Source: Sipunculus nudus (Eukaryota; Annelida; Sipuncula; Golfingiida; Sipunculidae). Taken from it: a stretch of 64,000 bases of DNA. The stretch spans positions 13,497,241 through 13,561,240 of the forward strand of contig CM049318.1 in assembly GCA_026874595.1 (NCBI GenBank). Reading direction: 5' to 3'. Under the pieces are notes generated by a model, which saw nothing but the letters and a program-made list of their open reading frames with translations, made no database searches and was not told where the DNA came from. A program made the translations under genes and the position numbers. Within the stretch, counting starts at the first letter, position 1, and each line of letters begins with the position of its first letter. Positions 34,078-45,825 of the stretch are shown here, piece after piece.

Positions 34078-35165
34078 CGACAGATATATCACGACAGGAG
34101 ATCGCGCGAAGCAGACGTGGAACCGGGCCAAATTACAAATCTTCCTTGTGAACGAAAGTAAAGCGCATGAGGCACACATAAATGGGAAAAGGCCAAGAAC
34201 AAGGTTAAAAAGAAACAGATGTGTACTGGCAGGGGAGATCGCGAGGCAGACTTGGTACCGATCAAATTCCACACACCTTTGACAGAAATGTTTCGGGACA
34301 AGAGCGTAGGCGAAGAAGATGAACCGGGCCAGAAACCCCACGTGTATATAAAGGACAGGAGAGAGAGCGAGGCAGACACTGAACCAGGCCAACTATCACG
34401 CAAAAATGAAAGGATGTTTAGCGACAGGCGAGCCTGAAACAGACTTTGAACCGAGCCAAAAACCACACCATTCTGTCAAGGACGGGGGAGAACACGACTT
34501 GGTACCTATCATCTTCCACGCACGTATAAGGAATGTTTCGGGACAAGAGGGCGCATGAATCCGACTTGGAACAGCGCCAAAACCGACGCCTGTATGTAAA
34601 GGACAGGAGGAATAGCGAGACTGACCTGGAACAAGGCCAACTGCAACGCAAACATGAAAGGGATGTCGAGCTACAGGAGATCGCATAGCACACTTGGAAC
34701 CGGGCCAAAACCACACCTCTCTGAAATGGACAGGGGACAGCACGACTTGGTACCGATCAACTTCCACGCACCTATGAAAGGGTTGATTCGGGACAAAAGG
34801 ACATGCGAAGCAGACTTGGAACCGGGCCAATAATTTCACCTCCCTATAAAGGACAGGAGAGAGCACGACTTGGTACCAACCTCTTCCACGCACCTATGAA
34901 ACGGTTGTTTCGGGACAAAAGGACATGCGAAGCAGACTTGGAACCGGACCAATAATAATACCTCCCTGTAAAGGACATGAGAGCACCACTTGGTACCGAT
35001 CTACCTCCACGCACCTATAAAAGGAATGCGAGCGCGAAGCAGATTTGGGACCGGGCCAACTACCACGCATCTATGTAGGCGACATGAGAGACCACGATGC
35101 AGAATTGGAACTGTATGGGCTACAACGCAAATATGAGGCCTCACAGAACCCCAGTGTTGATTAGC
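34078..35165 (+). repeat. ~63-bp tandem array, copy 1
   Basis: Degenerate units follow the pattern GCGAAGCAGACTTGGAACC, GGGCCAAC.ACAACGC, ATGAAAGGATGTTTCG and GACAGGAGAG, with spacing mostly 58-69 bp. Units alternate between a GGAACC form and a GGTACC form (ACGACTTGGTACCGATCAAC), so the higher period is about 125 bp. There are about 17 units. The same array with the same downstream flank occurs at 39541-41400. Long minus-strand frames are repeat translations. Confidence 0.93.
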
Positions 35166-36369
35166 AGGAAGACGACGGCGTGTTCCGGATACTCTCACTG
35201 GTCCACTTGTAAATTGGTTAATTCGTAATCCACATACTCCACGATTGTGGCGCTATGTATATGTTATTCACACAGGACCAGAGACCAGAACCATCACTTT
35301 TTTAGATCTAGCCAGCAGAGCCCAGCATACTGCAGCACAGTAAGTGTCTGCGTGCTATAAAAGAATAATAATAAAGACTTCTTAGTGGATCCAGTTTATA
35401 TATATAAATATATATGTGTGTGTATATGCTTTACTTGTTGAATGTGATCTGTCTGATCTTGAGCCTTATATTTGCATATACTCTTACTAAACTAAGTCAT
35501 ATTACGCAAGATTATCCTTGTTAAATTAAGTTGAATCAAGTTCTGTGTTTCCTGAACCTCATTGAGTAAACAGGATAACAGCATTCCTTTGACATGACTA
35601 TAAACTTGTGGCACACAGCTTTAATAGTTACACAGCTGGCTTGTCGTGTTTTGCCGAGTCATATCAGTGCCATATCATTGCTCAGCCATGTGGTACATTA
35701 ACGTTTACACCCTTTCTTAGTTATATGTATGACTTTGCTTTTGTTAGTCGGCTTCGCCGTGAAGTTATTTTTGCGTGGATCCTAATCATAGACGGATTAA
35801 TCTCAGCCCGCGGACCGGCTCAGGGACTACTCGACGTCAGGGACTTCAGCCGCCGGTACAGCTCAGATCCTGTCTTTGTCTTCTTCAATTCAATTCAGAG
35901 CGAATGTTGTTTTTATTTTAGATTCATCATCATTCATTTCAGTATTTTAGATATTTATATAGCATTAGTCCGATGAAAATTAAAAAAAAATACAATTAAA
36001 GCTCTAATAACATAGACCAATGTTCTCGCAGGAAATACTGACAACTGGTTAAAATAAACGCTGTTAAATTTTTCAGCCTATTAATTTTACCAAATATATT
36101 AATTTCATCAAACTACTTCCCCACTTATTATGTTTTATTCATTGACACACAACTTTAACAAATAAATAATTATTCTGTGTACGATGTACAGGGGTACAGG
36201 GGCGTTACCTGTGGGTCGTAACAGCGTTCTACCTGTGAGCGATGTGACACATAATACACATTCATTTCTTACGATGTGGTCCCATTATTTTTCCGATGTG
36301 GTTTACTGGCATCATTAAACGTTGAGGCACATCAAAATTTTAAATACTGCAATGAGACCACTGGGTAAA
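35166..36369. repeat. Flank shared with 41400-41900, no gene
   Basis: Directly after the array, AGCAGGAAGAC...ATACTCTGACTGG-like sequence, then AGTTACACAGCTGGCT and then TTCATCAAA...TTATTCATT occur here (about 35160-35215, 35625, 36110-36150). They recur in the same order at about 41390-41440, 41455 and 41850-41895. The frame at 35608-35976 (122 codons) has no recognised domain and is not kept in the other copy. Confidence 0.65.
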
Positions 36370-36425
<56 letters not shown>

Positions 36426-36600
36426 ATATACACACATTATCGCGCGTGATAACGACGTCAATAACCCCCCCTCCCCCCCCCCCCCATGATAGTATTTAAT
36501 ACAATCGACAGCAAGAAACAATGGTCAAAAGTAATGTAATCGCTAAGAATTAAAAGAGAAATAATAATCTTATTTTTTTTTAGAATTTTAAACTTCTCGG

Positions 36601-36642
<42 letters not shown>
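36370..36642. repeat. (TA)n, poly-C and (GA)n simple repeats
   Basis: TA run at about 36372-36430, C-rich run at 36465-36485, and a pure GA run at 36604-36642. Confidence 0.95.
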
Positions 36643-36890
36643 GAAAAATTTATTTGAGAGCACAGACAGAGAGAGACTTATTAATGCAAAGATTTATGAT
36701 AGAGAAATGGGGAAAAAAGGGCAATTTTCAGGTGTAAGAGGGAGATGTTTATATCTGAGGACGAATCTTTTATTAGAGAAAGTAAGACGATTATGCTCGA
36801 AAGAGATTGTGTGTGTGAGAGAGAGATAGAGAGAAAAAGAAAAAAGAGACAGGCACGTGAAGTAAATGAGAGATGGAGCAAACAAACGGA
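36600..36890 (+). repeat. Purine-rich (GAGA) tract
   Basis: Beyond the pure GA run the + strand stays strongly purine-biased to about 36890 with several GAGAGAGA islands. A pyrimidine-rich tract follows 230 bp later. Low-complexity frames here are not genes. Confidence 0.85.
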
Positions 36891-37114
36891 TATCGTAAGA
36901 GTAACATGTTGACTGACGATAAAATAAACAGTAGGATTAAATGATACACTGCCTGATGAGTAATTTTTTTTGTAATATATTCAGTAACTGGGAAGATAAA
37001 TAGTTTAACAACATATTTAATATACCAACTATTCAATACCAACTTATTATATATAATAATGTGACCAATATATGTTTATATATGAGTTTGTGTGTAAGAT
37101 ACCTTATACATCAA

Positions 37115-37530
37115 TATACTCTGCCTCCCTTTTCTTTCTTACCCTTCTTTCTGACTTTCCTTCATTCCTTCTTTTCCTTCCTTTCCTTTCTTTCCTTCCC
37201 TTTCCCTTCTGTTCCTTTCCTTTCTTTACCTTCCTTTCATTTCATTTCCTGCCCATTTCTCCCTTCCTAGCTTTCTTCCTTTCCTACCTTTTCTTTCCGT
37301 TCCTCCAATTCCTACCTTCCCTTTCCATCCTTTCCTTTCTTCCCTTTCCTTCCTTCCCTTTCCTTTTCCCGTCCTTTCCTTCTTCCATCATTCCTCTCCT
37401 CCTTAATTTCTTTTTTCTTTCTTTCTCACATTCTTCCTTTCTGTATTATATTCCTTCTCACATTATTTCCTCCTCTCTCTGTCTCTCTCTCTCTCTCATT
37501 CTTTCTCTCAGTCTCTCAGGTTATTTTCAT
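37115..37530 (+). repeat. Polypyrimidine (TTTCC/CTCT) tract
   Basis: About 400 bp of + strand consist almost only of C and T, built from TTCCTTTCC-like words and ending in CTCTCTCTCT near 37490. The 161-codon frame at 37072-37557 is an S/F/L/P-only translation of this tract and is not called as a gene. Such a tract can form intramolecular triplex (H-DNA) structures. Confidence 0.92.
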
Positions 37531-37559
37531 GATATCAACGGGCTAGAAAGACGATAAGT

Positions 37560-37899
37560 ATCCTTTGATCCATGCAGGAGATACAGCGACAATTTCTCTT
37601 GTTGTTTCAGTTGGTTGCTTTCTTTATTTAAATAGGACATTAAACAGATTGCTCTTGTTTGTGTGTCATAAATATTGTCATTTAATATTATACCTATATA
37701 TGAACACTTGTTTTATTTTACCCTTCACCTTTATTTTCTCTATATTTTTTACCTCTTCAGGAAAATTGTCTACCACCATGAGGAGATGGAAATGGCCATT
37801 TATTCATTACTTCAACTAAAATTTCAATTATGGTTTAGAGGAAAAGTTGAAGTGCCATTTATGAATGAGTAAATATCTAAGTCAAGACCCCCACGGAAC
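37560..37899. other. AT-rich spacer
   Basis: Nothing recognised between the polypyrimidine tract and the duplicon. Confidence 0.45.
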
Positions 37900-38960
37900 C
37901 GAATGTTTCATGAATCGAGGGGTTTCACTGATATGTGCAGATCGCACTTTCTCATTGGTAGCACCGCAAAGGCAAATAAAGGCAGCCCTGATGAAAGGTC
38001 CGAGAACCAGTTAAGCTCCCACACCTCCACTGACATTCTTAACCAGAATCTCAAAATAACCCATGTGTCGTGTCCGCGACGTACAATACATCTGGTCCTT
38101 ATTAGAGACCGTGGTTCACGTTCCTCATTCCAGAATGGACCGTGAGGCGGGGTACAGTATTGCTTGAGCCACACAAAGCACGTCTTCTTCTGATAACATT
38201 TCTGCTGGTTTTGACAGGACAAGTCAGCGCATTTTCTTTTGCACGATGCGTGGAAATTCCATAATGAATCACATATTTGTGAGATGTTTTATCTGTTCAG
38301 ACTTCGTTTGGAATAAATATTACTTATTGTAAATAAAATAATATGGTGTCAACATTTATACGCCACTTAAAAATAACCCTTGTTGACTTAAATTTGACTA
38401 GGCTAAAATAGTTAATGTATGACTAGCCCATCTAACTATTATTCACATTATTTTTGTCATCAGCAGTAGTTAAAGAAAACATCCCATAGTCATGAAAGTT
38501 ATAATAAGGATAATTTTACACCTTGTGTATATATAATTGTGGTAGCGGTGTTCATAAACGTGTTGACTTAGATAAGCTGTTGCACTGAAACCGAGCGCTC
38601 CCGGATCCCCATAGTATGGGCCAAGTATGCCCTTGTACAGGGGCAGAGGCAGATAAATATCACCATACTTCACCCGACGAGAATGTAGGAATGCCTGCGT
38701 GAACAAAACAGATGATCCCGTATACAGACGTATTCCCCTAAAAATAATAAATTGTATACATTGTATTTGATTTTATAGTGTACAAAATGGTATGAAATGT
38801 GTATTGTATGAGTTTTGCAATGAAATATATTCTAAAAAGGGGGAAACACGGGGTACACGCGACTCTCTTTCGGTCAAATATATGGAAAAATTGAAATATA
38901 TACACTTATCATTCATAAACAGCGCAAGGTTTTGCGTCCGGCACCGTCTCCTTCTTATAT
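37900..38960 (+). repeat. Non-coding duplicon 'U', copy 2
   Basis: This region parallels 43960-45440 and 46480-47780. Shared landmarks in order are: GTAGCACCGCA and AAAGGTCCG..AACCAGTT, a GTACAATACATCTGGTCC-type phrase, GCACGATGCGTGGAAATTCC, TATTACTTATTGTAAATAAA, AATGTATGACTAGCC, and GATCCCGTA..CAGAC.TATTCCCC. Frames are broken differently in each copy. The origin (old gene flank, retro-element or duplicated spacer) is unknown. Confidence 0.75.
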
Positions 38961-38980
38961 AAATATATAAATATATGTAT

Positions 38981-39136
38981 TGTTACGAAGACAAATTGGT
39001 CATAGGAAAATTTTGGGCCGATCCGGGATTCGAACCCATGTTGGTGGCGCGCATATCCGGCGTTTCAACCGCTTCGCTAGAAAAGCAAGCTTCACTAGCG
39101 AGACAGTTCGGTCCGCTTTTATGTCACCCCGTAACA
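38981..39136 (-). mobile_element. 156-bp element with TGTTACG/CGTAACA ends and internal Pol III promoter
   Basis: The ends are TGTTACGAAG and CCCCGTAACA, i.e. inverted TGTTACG with the TG...CA termini typical of LTRs. On the minus strand an A box TAGCGAAGCGG (39079-39069) fits TRGYNNARNGG exactly, and a B box GGTTCGAATCC (39036-39026) fits the consensus exactly, 32 nt apart as in a tRNA. This could be a tRNA-headed SINE, a solo LTR or MITE that captured a tRNA-like sequence, or a tRNA pseudogene inside a small element. Target-site duplications are unclear because both flanks are TA-rich. Confidence 0.6.
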
Positions 39137-39540
39137 ATATATATATACCAGTAATATGTAATACTGGAAATTTACATTAATGTACGACCCATTATCTAGA
39201 GGAACTTTCATGTTTGAATTTTAGAATTTAATCTCTATACAACCTTATCATCATCAATTGAGGTTCAGCTTCCGGAATTCATAAATAATATCTGATATTG
39301 TGACATTCCATTCTCTGCACGTGTACACTGTAGCATATGCCCATGCTGACCGGCCTTGTATTATCGTTTGCCAATACCACATGAATTAAAAACATAATTA
39401 GACATGATTATAATATTTGTGAAAGAAAGGAATGTTATGATATTCATAGAAAGGTTTATCTTAGAATTTGATGAAGCCTTAACAGGCTTGTCCATGAAAG
39501 CCGTAACAGGTTCTGCTAAAGCCTTCGTCTTTTTTCTTTG
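39137..39540. other. Spacer, no gene recognised
   Basis: AT-rich sequence between the Pol III-type element and the second 63-bp array. Near 39480-39530 ACAGGCTTGTCCATGAAAGCC and ACAGGTTCTGCTAAAGCC form a short imperfect direct repeat. Confidence 0.45.
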
Positions 39541-41400
39541 TAAGGTTGAAACCAGGGCAACTACAACGCAAAAATGAAAATATGTATCGCAACAGGAGAG
39601 GGTGCAAAGCTGACTTGGAACCATGCAGGCCAAGAACCATGACTCTATGTGGGCGACAGGAGAGAGCGCTAGACAGACTTGTAACAATGCAAATTATAAT
39701 ACAAAAATAAGGGATGTCTCGCGAAACGACCTGGAACCATGCCAACCACAACGCAAATATCAGAGGTGTCTCGCGACTGGAGAGAGCGCGAAGCAGACTT
39801 GGAAACAGACAAACTACGACGCTAAAAGGAAGGATGTTTCGCAACAGGAGAGCACGAAGCAGACGTAAAACCGACCCAAATAACCAAGCCTCTATGTGAA
39901 CGACAGGAGAGCGCGTGAGCCAGACACAACTTGAACCAGGCCAACAACGCAAAAAGGAACAGCTACGTACTGGCAGGAGAGATCGCGAAGCAGACTTGGT
40001 ACTGATCAACTCCCACTCAGCTATGAAAGAAATGTTTCGAGACAAGACAGCGCGCGAAACAGAATTGGAACCGCGCCAAACCGACGCCTCTATGTAAAGG
40101 ACAGGATGGAAAGCGAGACAGGCTTGGAACAAGGCCAACTACAACGCAAAAATGAAAGTGATGTCGAGCGACAGGAGAGTGCCAAGCACACATGGAACCG
40201 GGCCAAATACCACAGCTCTCTGAAAAGGACAGGGGAGAGCACGACTTGGTACCGATCAACATCCATGCATCGATGAAAGGATTGTTTCGGGACAAAAGGA
40301 CATGCGAAGCAGACTTGGAACCGGGCCAATAATCACACCTCTCTGAAAAAGACAGGAGAGAGCACGACTTGGTACCAATCTGTTCCACGCACCTATGAAA
40401 GGATGTTTCGGGACAAGAGCGCGAAGAAGACTTGGAACTGGGTCAAAATCCATTCCTCTATGTAAAGGAAAGGAGAGGGAGCGAGACAGACTTGCAACCA
40501 GGCTAACTACAACGCAAAATGAAAGGGATGTTAAACGACAGGAGATTGCGAAGCAGATTTGGAACAGGGCCAAAAACCACAGCACTCTATAAAAGACTGG
40601 GGAAACCACGACTTGGTACCGATCAGCATCCACGCACCTGTGAAAGGAATGTTTCAGGCTAAAAGCGCAAGCGGAACAGACTTGGAACCGAGCCAAAAAC
40701 CACACCTCTCTGTAATGGACTTGGGAAACACGACTTGGTACTGATCAACTTCCATGCACCTGTGAAAGGAATGTTTCCGGACAAAAGCGCATGCGAAATA
40801 GACTTGGAATCGAGCCATAAGCCAAACTCTCTTTAAAAGAAAGGGAAAATCACGACTTGGTACCTATCAATATCCACGCACCTGTGAAAGGAATGTTTCG
40901 GGACTGGAGCGCATGCGAACTCAGAACCGAGCCGAAAACCACACCTCTCTATAAAGGACTGGGGAAATTACGACTTGGTACCGATCAACTTACATGCACC
41001 TGTGAATGTTTCCGGACTAGAGCGCATGCGAAACAGACTTGGAAAAGAGCCAAAAAATATCACGCTTCTTTGTGAAGGACAGGAGATAGGGTAAGGCAGA
41101 CTTTGAATCATGCCTACTATCACGCAAAAATAAAAGGATTTTTACCGACTGGAAAGCCCGAAGCAGGCTTTGGACCGCGCAAAAAAAAAAACATACCTCT
41201 CAGTAAAGGACAGGGGAGAGCATGACTTCGTACCGATCAACTTCGAAGAGCGCATGCGGAGCCGATTTGGAACCTGGCCAAAAGCCATGCCTCTCTGTAA
41301 ATGACAGGAGAGAGCACAAGCAAACCGGTCGGAACTGGTCGGACTACACCACAAATATGAAGCCTTGCAGCACCCAAGTGTTGGTAAGCAGGAAGACTAC
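39541..41400 (+). repeat. ~63-bp tandem array, copy 2
   Basis: Same unit family and orientation as 34078-35165 but longer (about 29 units). Unit marks GACTTGG or variants occur near 39615, 39676, 39729, 39796, 39983, 40112, 40243, 40312, 40366, 40430, 40488, 40554, 40612 and 40679, spaced 53-69 bp. GGAACC and GGTACC forms alternate irregularly. Both arrays and their downstream flanks belong to a tandem duplication of about 5.5-6 kb. Confidence 0.93.
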
Positions 41401-42559
41401 TCCGTGATCCGTATACTCTGACTGGTGACTGATTAAACAGGCACACGGCTTCAACAGTTACACAGCTGGCTGAGCATGTGTCAAGGTGTCTTCCCCTGAC
41501 TCCAGTTCTAACTATGACCTGCATTTGGTATAAAGCCTTGCTCACACATGCTTTATTACTTAGCTCTTTCTTGTATGAATCACGCTCACAAACACATGCA
41601 CAAACACATATATATATATATTTTATAACCCCTTGCATCAACACCCACCTCCCTGTAAATGATGTTCCCACGCCTTTGATATGCGTATCTATGGTTTTGT
41701 AAGTCATCTTCGTCTTGAAGACTTGTTTATATTTGCATGTATACAAATCATAAACGTACTAAAGTCCAGCACGCGGACATTAGGTTATACCTGATAACAG
41801 GTTAAAAACACTTAAATTTATGGCATTTTATTCATTTTACCAAAGCTGTTAAATTCATCAAAATGTTTCTCCACCAATCATTTCTTATTCATTAAACATT
41901 GTGGGGGACAACGTGGAACTCATTTATAAAGACATACCCTGTAAAAGGATGTTTGATGTTAAATATAAGATATGACCGTTTGTCCAATAAATGAGTCATT
42001 TCTAGCATTACGCTCGGAAGTTCACATATTTACAGGAAGCAAACATTACGTCCGGGAATTTCCAGAAAAATCTACCAATCGTACCTGACAAGTGCTCATT
42101 TGGACCGTACGCAGATGAATGTGATGGACCCCTTAAAACGATTCACTGGAAGTTCTTCGAATCCTTTGCAATATTGCGAGTAAATCCGAAATTAATCTGA
42201 AATCTAATAACCATATATGTAACCTGCTGTTCCCAAATATTTATACATAAGTGCCAGCCAGATAAACGAAAAATAATATGGGCTGTCTGTATAATTCATG
42301 TGATTATTTAACAGAAACGTACTTTGGGAACAAAAGTAACCCCAGGTTTGCTCCCATCCGTGTCCCCATTCAATGCGACGACGGGCTGCGAAATCCATGC
42401 CAGCTAAATTTCCGTCTGCCGAGCCATAGTGTCATACATGAGCGGATGATTTAATGTATATTATACCCTCACACCTTGTCACTCAACGTTTAGCCAGTCT
42501 CCACACCTCGTGCCGACAGCTTGCCCGGCAATATGTATAGCGAGAACACAACACGTTAC
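41401..42559. repeat. Duplicon flank, no gene
   Basis: The first part matches 35166-36150; the segment 42190-42500 matches 28430-28640. GGGAATTTCC at 42054-42063 fits the Rel/NF-kB consensus, but such matches are expected by chance at this scale. No gene. Confidence 0.55.
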
Positions 42560-43500
42560 ATGACTCCTTTTTATCCCATATACAAATAATTTGTCTGTGA
42601 GCTTTTCAGACTGTAAAATTATCAAATATGCAGACGACACTCACATTCTAGGCCTGATACACAAGAATGATTAGGGAAAAAATGTGACTTGTTGGTGTGA
42701 GGAACACTACCTTCAGTTAAATGTTAAGAAGACTAAAGAAGTAGTCTTTAATTTCAGAAGATCAAACTCTGTAATTACCCCAGTTGCTATCAAAAATGAT
42801 GATGTAGATATTGTAGAAATGATAAATACCTGTATTATTGACAGAAATCTGAATTGGAAAGAACATGTGTTGAATCAATCCAAAAAAGCAAACAAAAGAT
42901 TATATTACCTATATTATCTAAGAAAGCTAAATATTGACAAAACCATAATTACCATGTTTTATAATTCAGTAATTTCCAGTGTCCTATAACCTATTCACAG
43001 GAGTGCGGGTTTAAAAATATATCTGATAAGTTAAGGAAACAGTTAAATAATACCAGGAAGAGAAGTTGTAGAATAACTTACTTCTCTTGCCACACACCAG
43101 GAAATCTGTGAAACCAAAACAATGGCCTTCATATATCAAAGGTCATGAATAACACAACACATCCCCTACATTCAGAGTTCCGTTTTTTCCCTTCAAGTAA
43201 ACGCCTAGATGCGATATTCTGCAGAACAACTAGTTTTTAAAAGTCTCTCGTGCCATTCAGTATTAAACTTTTTAACTCGCTTCTCTCTGATATTTAATGT
43301 CTTGAATTATGTGTTTTACCTGCAGAATTCTCTTCTTTTTACGTGCATAGCCAATATGTTATGTGTTATTTTTTTATGTATTTTCATGTATTTGCCTATT
43401 TACTTATTTATTTCTATGTAATGAATTGCAAGTCAACGACAAATTCCTGGAACTGAAGACTAATAAATGTTATCTTATCTTTTCTTATCTCATTGTTGCC
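42560..43500 (+). mobile_element. Decayed non-LTR retrotransposon 3' part (CR1/L2-like RT)
   Basis: Near 42626 the frame reads KYADDTHILG, the reverse transcriptase catalytic YADD box, then hits a stop. 42684-42989 encodes WCEEHYLQLNVKKTKEV, LNWKEHV and KRLYYLYYLRKLN, the standard palm/thumb region of CR1/L2-type RTs. After another stop the frame continues GFKNISDKLRKQLNN, and further on HPLHSEFRFFPSSKRLD and SIKLFNSLLSDI. The 3' end has TTATCTTATC repeats (43472-43490), like the microsatellite tails of CR1/L2 elements. Several stops and frameshifts make it a dead, 5'-truncated copy. Confidence 0.9.
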
Positions 43501-43959
43501 TCAAACTGCTCCAACCTTATGTGAAATTGTGATACAATGTGACGCAGCAGGAGGTGTCATGAAATGTCCTGAACTAACGATCATATATGTATTTAACATA
43601 CCACTTTAATTTGACTTTATGTACAGTGTTGTCAAATTACAAAGGATAATAAAAATATATATTTATATAATTTAACAAGACAATTACTCTAAATTAACAC
43701 TTGATTCGTCGGTGCAAGGCAGAAAGCAGACTGGGATACAAGCTAACCAACACGGTTGCACTCTTATCCGCTTCAATGTTACGTATCATGAGCGGCTGAT
43801 TTTTGGGTTGTTGTGTAAACTGCAACTTTAATACATGGCTGCCGTGAAGACGTCCATCCTTAACACAGGTACCTTGGAACATTTGGCTAGACCTGTGTCA
43901 ACATGTGTCAGCAAATGACTCAATGACATGTACAGCTCGAAAAAAAACCGTACGTTTGG
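43501..43959. other. Spacer with a trace of the 63-bp unit
   Basis: Near 43721-43758, GAAAGCAGACTGGGATAC and AGCTAACCAACACGG resemble one unit of the 63-bp array, and TATCATGAGCGG (43786) recalls the duplicon fragment at 42440. No gene. Confidence 0.5.
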
Positions 43960-45440
43960 ATTCACCCAAGATGACAAAGTTGGTTTCATATGCTGATCCT
44001 CACTGTTCCGGGGAACGCCGAGGAACCGTTTATGTATGCAGGACATTAACACAACCCCAATCCCCCGAGACACTGTTTACCAGACACTCACATCAAGCCA
44101 TGTTTCATGTTCGCGACGTACAATAACAGTTACATCCGGTTCTGATGAGAGACAGTCGTTACGTTTGTTTCACTTTCCTCATATTCCTGAGCGGAGAATG
44201 TGCTACGCGCAGCACAATGCACATCTTGTTCTGATGATTGATGACTAAACCGCCCCCCCCCCCACCCATGTGGCAGTGTAGTAATTACTACCGTCATTCC
44301 CCTCCCTGAGCGGAGCGTGAGGAAGAGTGCAATAAAAGCTTGTGGTACGCGCAACTCAAGGCATGATTTGTTCTCATGATGGACGACACATTCGCGGGTC
44401 ATGACAGGCAATCAAAACCAGTCTGCGTAACTTGTAGCACGATGCGTGGAAATTACATAACCTGTCATGTCGAAAACATATAGCGTCTGGAAATCCCCAG
44501 TATTATAACTCCAAGGATCTGCCATATCAAGAATGCCCATCAATCCTCTGTACCATATCTGGGATGACTTCATTCATATCTATTTTTAAAACAACCTAAA
44601 TGATATCACCGGTCCCTTCCTGAAACTCATCCAATGTGCAGATTTGCCGGTAAAAGTTAATTCCTCCAAACCTCCCCCCCCCCCCCCACACACACACACA
44701 AACACACACACCGGTATGTGCAATACATAGATTGTGAGTACCAAACTAATTAAGTAATAACATGAAAAATATACTAAATACAACTTACAGCTATCTGTTG
44801 GATATAGAGGCAATAACAAAATTTATATGGAAATGACTAGTCTATCTTAACATAAATCATATTATTTTGGTTATAAGCAGTACCTAAACAAAACATCCCA
44901 CACTCTTGAAAGTCAAAAACATAAATTAAAGAATCAAGGTAGTTATAAACCTTGTGTAATAACTGTCAGGATACTATTACACTATATACTATATGACGGT
45001 GGTGTTGATGAACGTGTGTCGGAAAAGATACACTGTGGATAGAAAACCGGTACGCGGGTCAACAGCTTCACCTGTCTCTGCACTACCGGGTAGAGGCAGA
45101 GGCAGATGAACTTTACCATGCACACTTCATACGACAGGAGCGTGCTAGTAGAGGGACTCATGGTGCTCAAACAATTAGACGTACATATGACTGAATCAAC
45201 CTGCTAGGAATGCAAGCGTAAAAAACAGAGGATCCCGTAAACAGACATATTCCCCTAACGAGGGGAGGCGCAGGGGGTGCACGCTCTTTATTCCAATCAC
45301 ATGTCTGAAAAAAATGAAATATATATACTTAATATTCATGATTTTGCGACTCATGCCGTCTACTTCCTTATAAATGTCCATGTGTATAAATCTATTAACA
45401 CTCCCGCACACTTCTGTACCCGTGACATGTTGCCGAGCCT
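43960..45440 (+). repeat. Non-coding duplicon 'U', copy 3
   Basis: Same landmarks as copies 2 and 4: GCACGATGCGTGGAAATTAC near 44438, AAACATCCCACACTC.TGAAAGT near 44898, GATCCCGTAAACAGACATAT near 45230 and GGGGGTGCACGC near 45273. A poly-C and CA microsatellite lies at 44672-44712. A GGGGATTTCC-type kB motif (minus strand) occurs at 44489-44498. Confidence 0.75.
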
Positions 45441-45825
45441 CTCTTTGATCTTGTACCAGCCCCTGCTAAACGTTTCATATGTGCATCTGGCGGTATCATT
45501 GGTAGGTTTATGGTTTGCACTAACAGACCATAGTTGCTTTAACACTTAGGGCTGTTTCCATGTATCCGTATGACCATCGGTTGTTATCTGTGTTCATTAC
45601 ATGAAGTCAAATGTATCACATTCGTCACACATTCCATATAGAAATGATATCATTCTGATATGAAAATGTATTATTACCATTCATATTATATTGTTGAGTC
45701 ATGCCGCATTTGATGCATCACCAACCACACAGGTACGTACGAGGCGAACTCGTATAGGGTCATTCAGTACAATATAATCATACTTGGACAACTACCACAT
45801 GAACTATTTATTGATATTTATTAAA
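45441..45825. other. Spacer, no gene recognised
   Basis: Ordinary AT-rich sequence up to the point where similarity to window position 1 begins. Confidence 0.45.

Noticed and set aside
34039-34893. Cys/Ser/Phe-rich minus-strand frames up to 165 codons (also 39361-40705, up to 219 codons)
   Set aside because: Translations of the ~63-bp tandem arrays.
37072-37557. 161-codon + strand frame
   Set aside because: Pure translation of the polypyrimidine tract (S/F/L/P only); no domain or start context.
30775-41400. Regularly spaced repeats resembling a CRISPR array
   Set aside because: Repeats are head-to-tail with no unique spacers, in a eukaryotic genome; they are satellites.
42054-42063. Rel/NF-kB-like motifs (also 848-857, 44489-44498, 46270-46279)
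   Set aside because: The consensus is short enough that about a dozen matches are expected by chance in 64 kb on both strands, and several of these are copies of one repeat.
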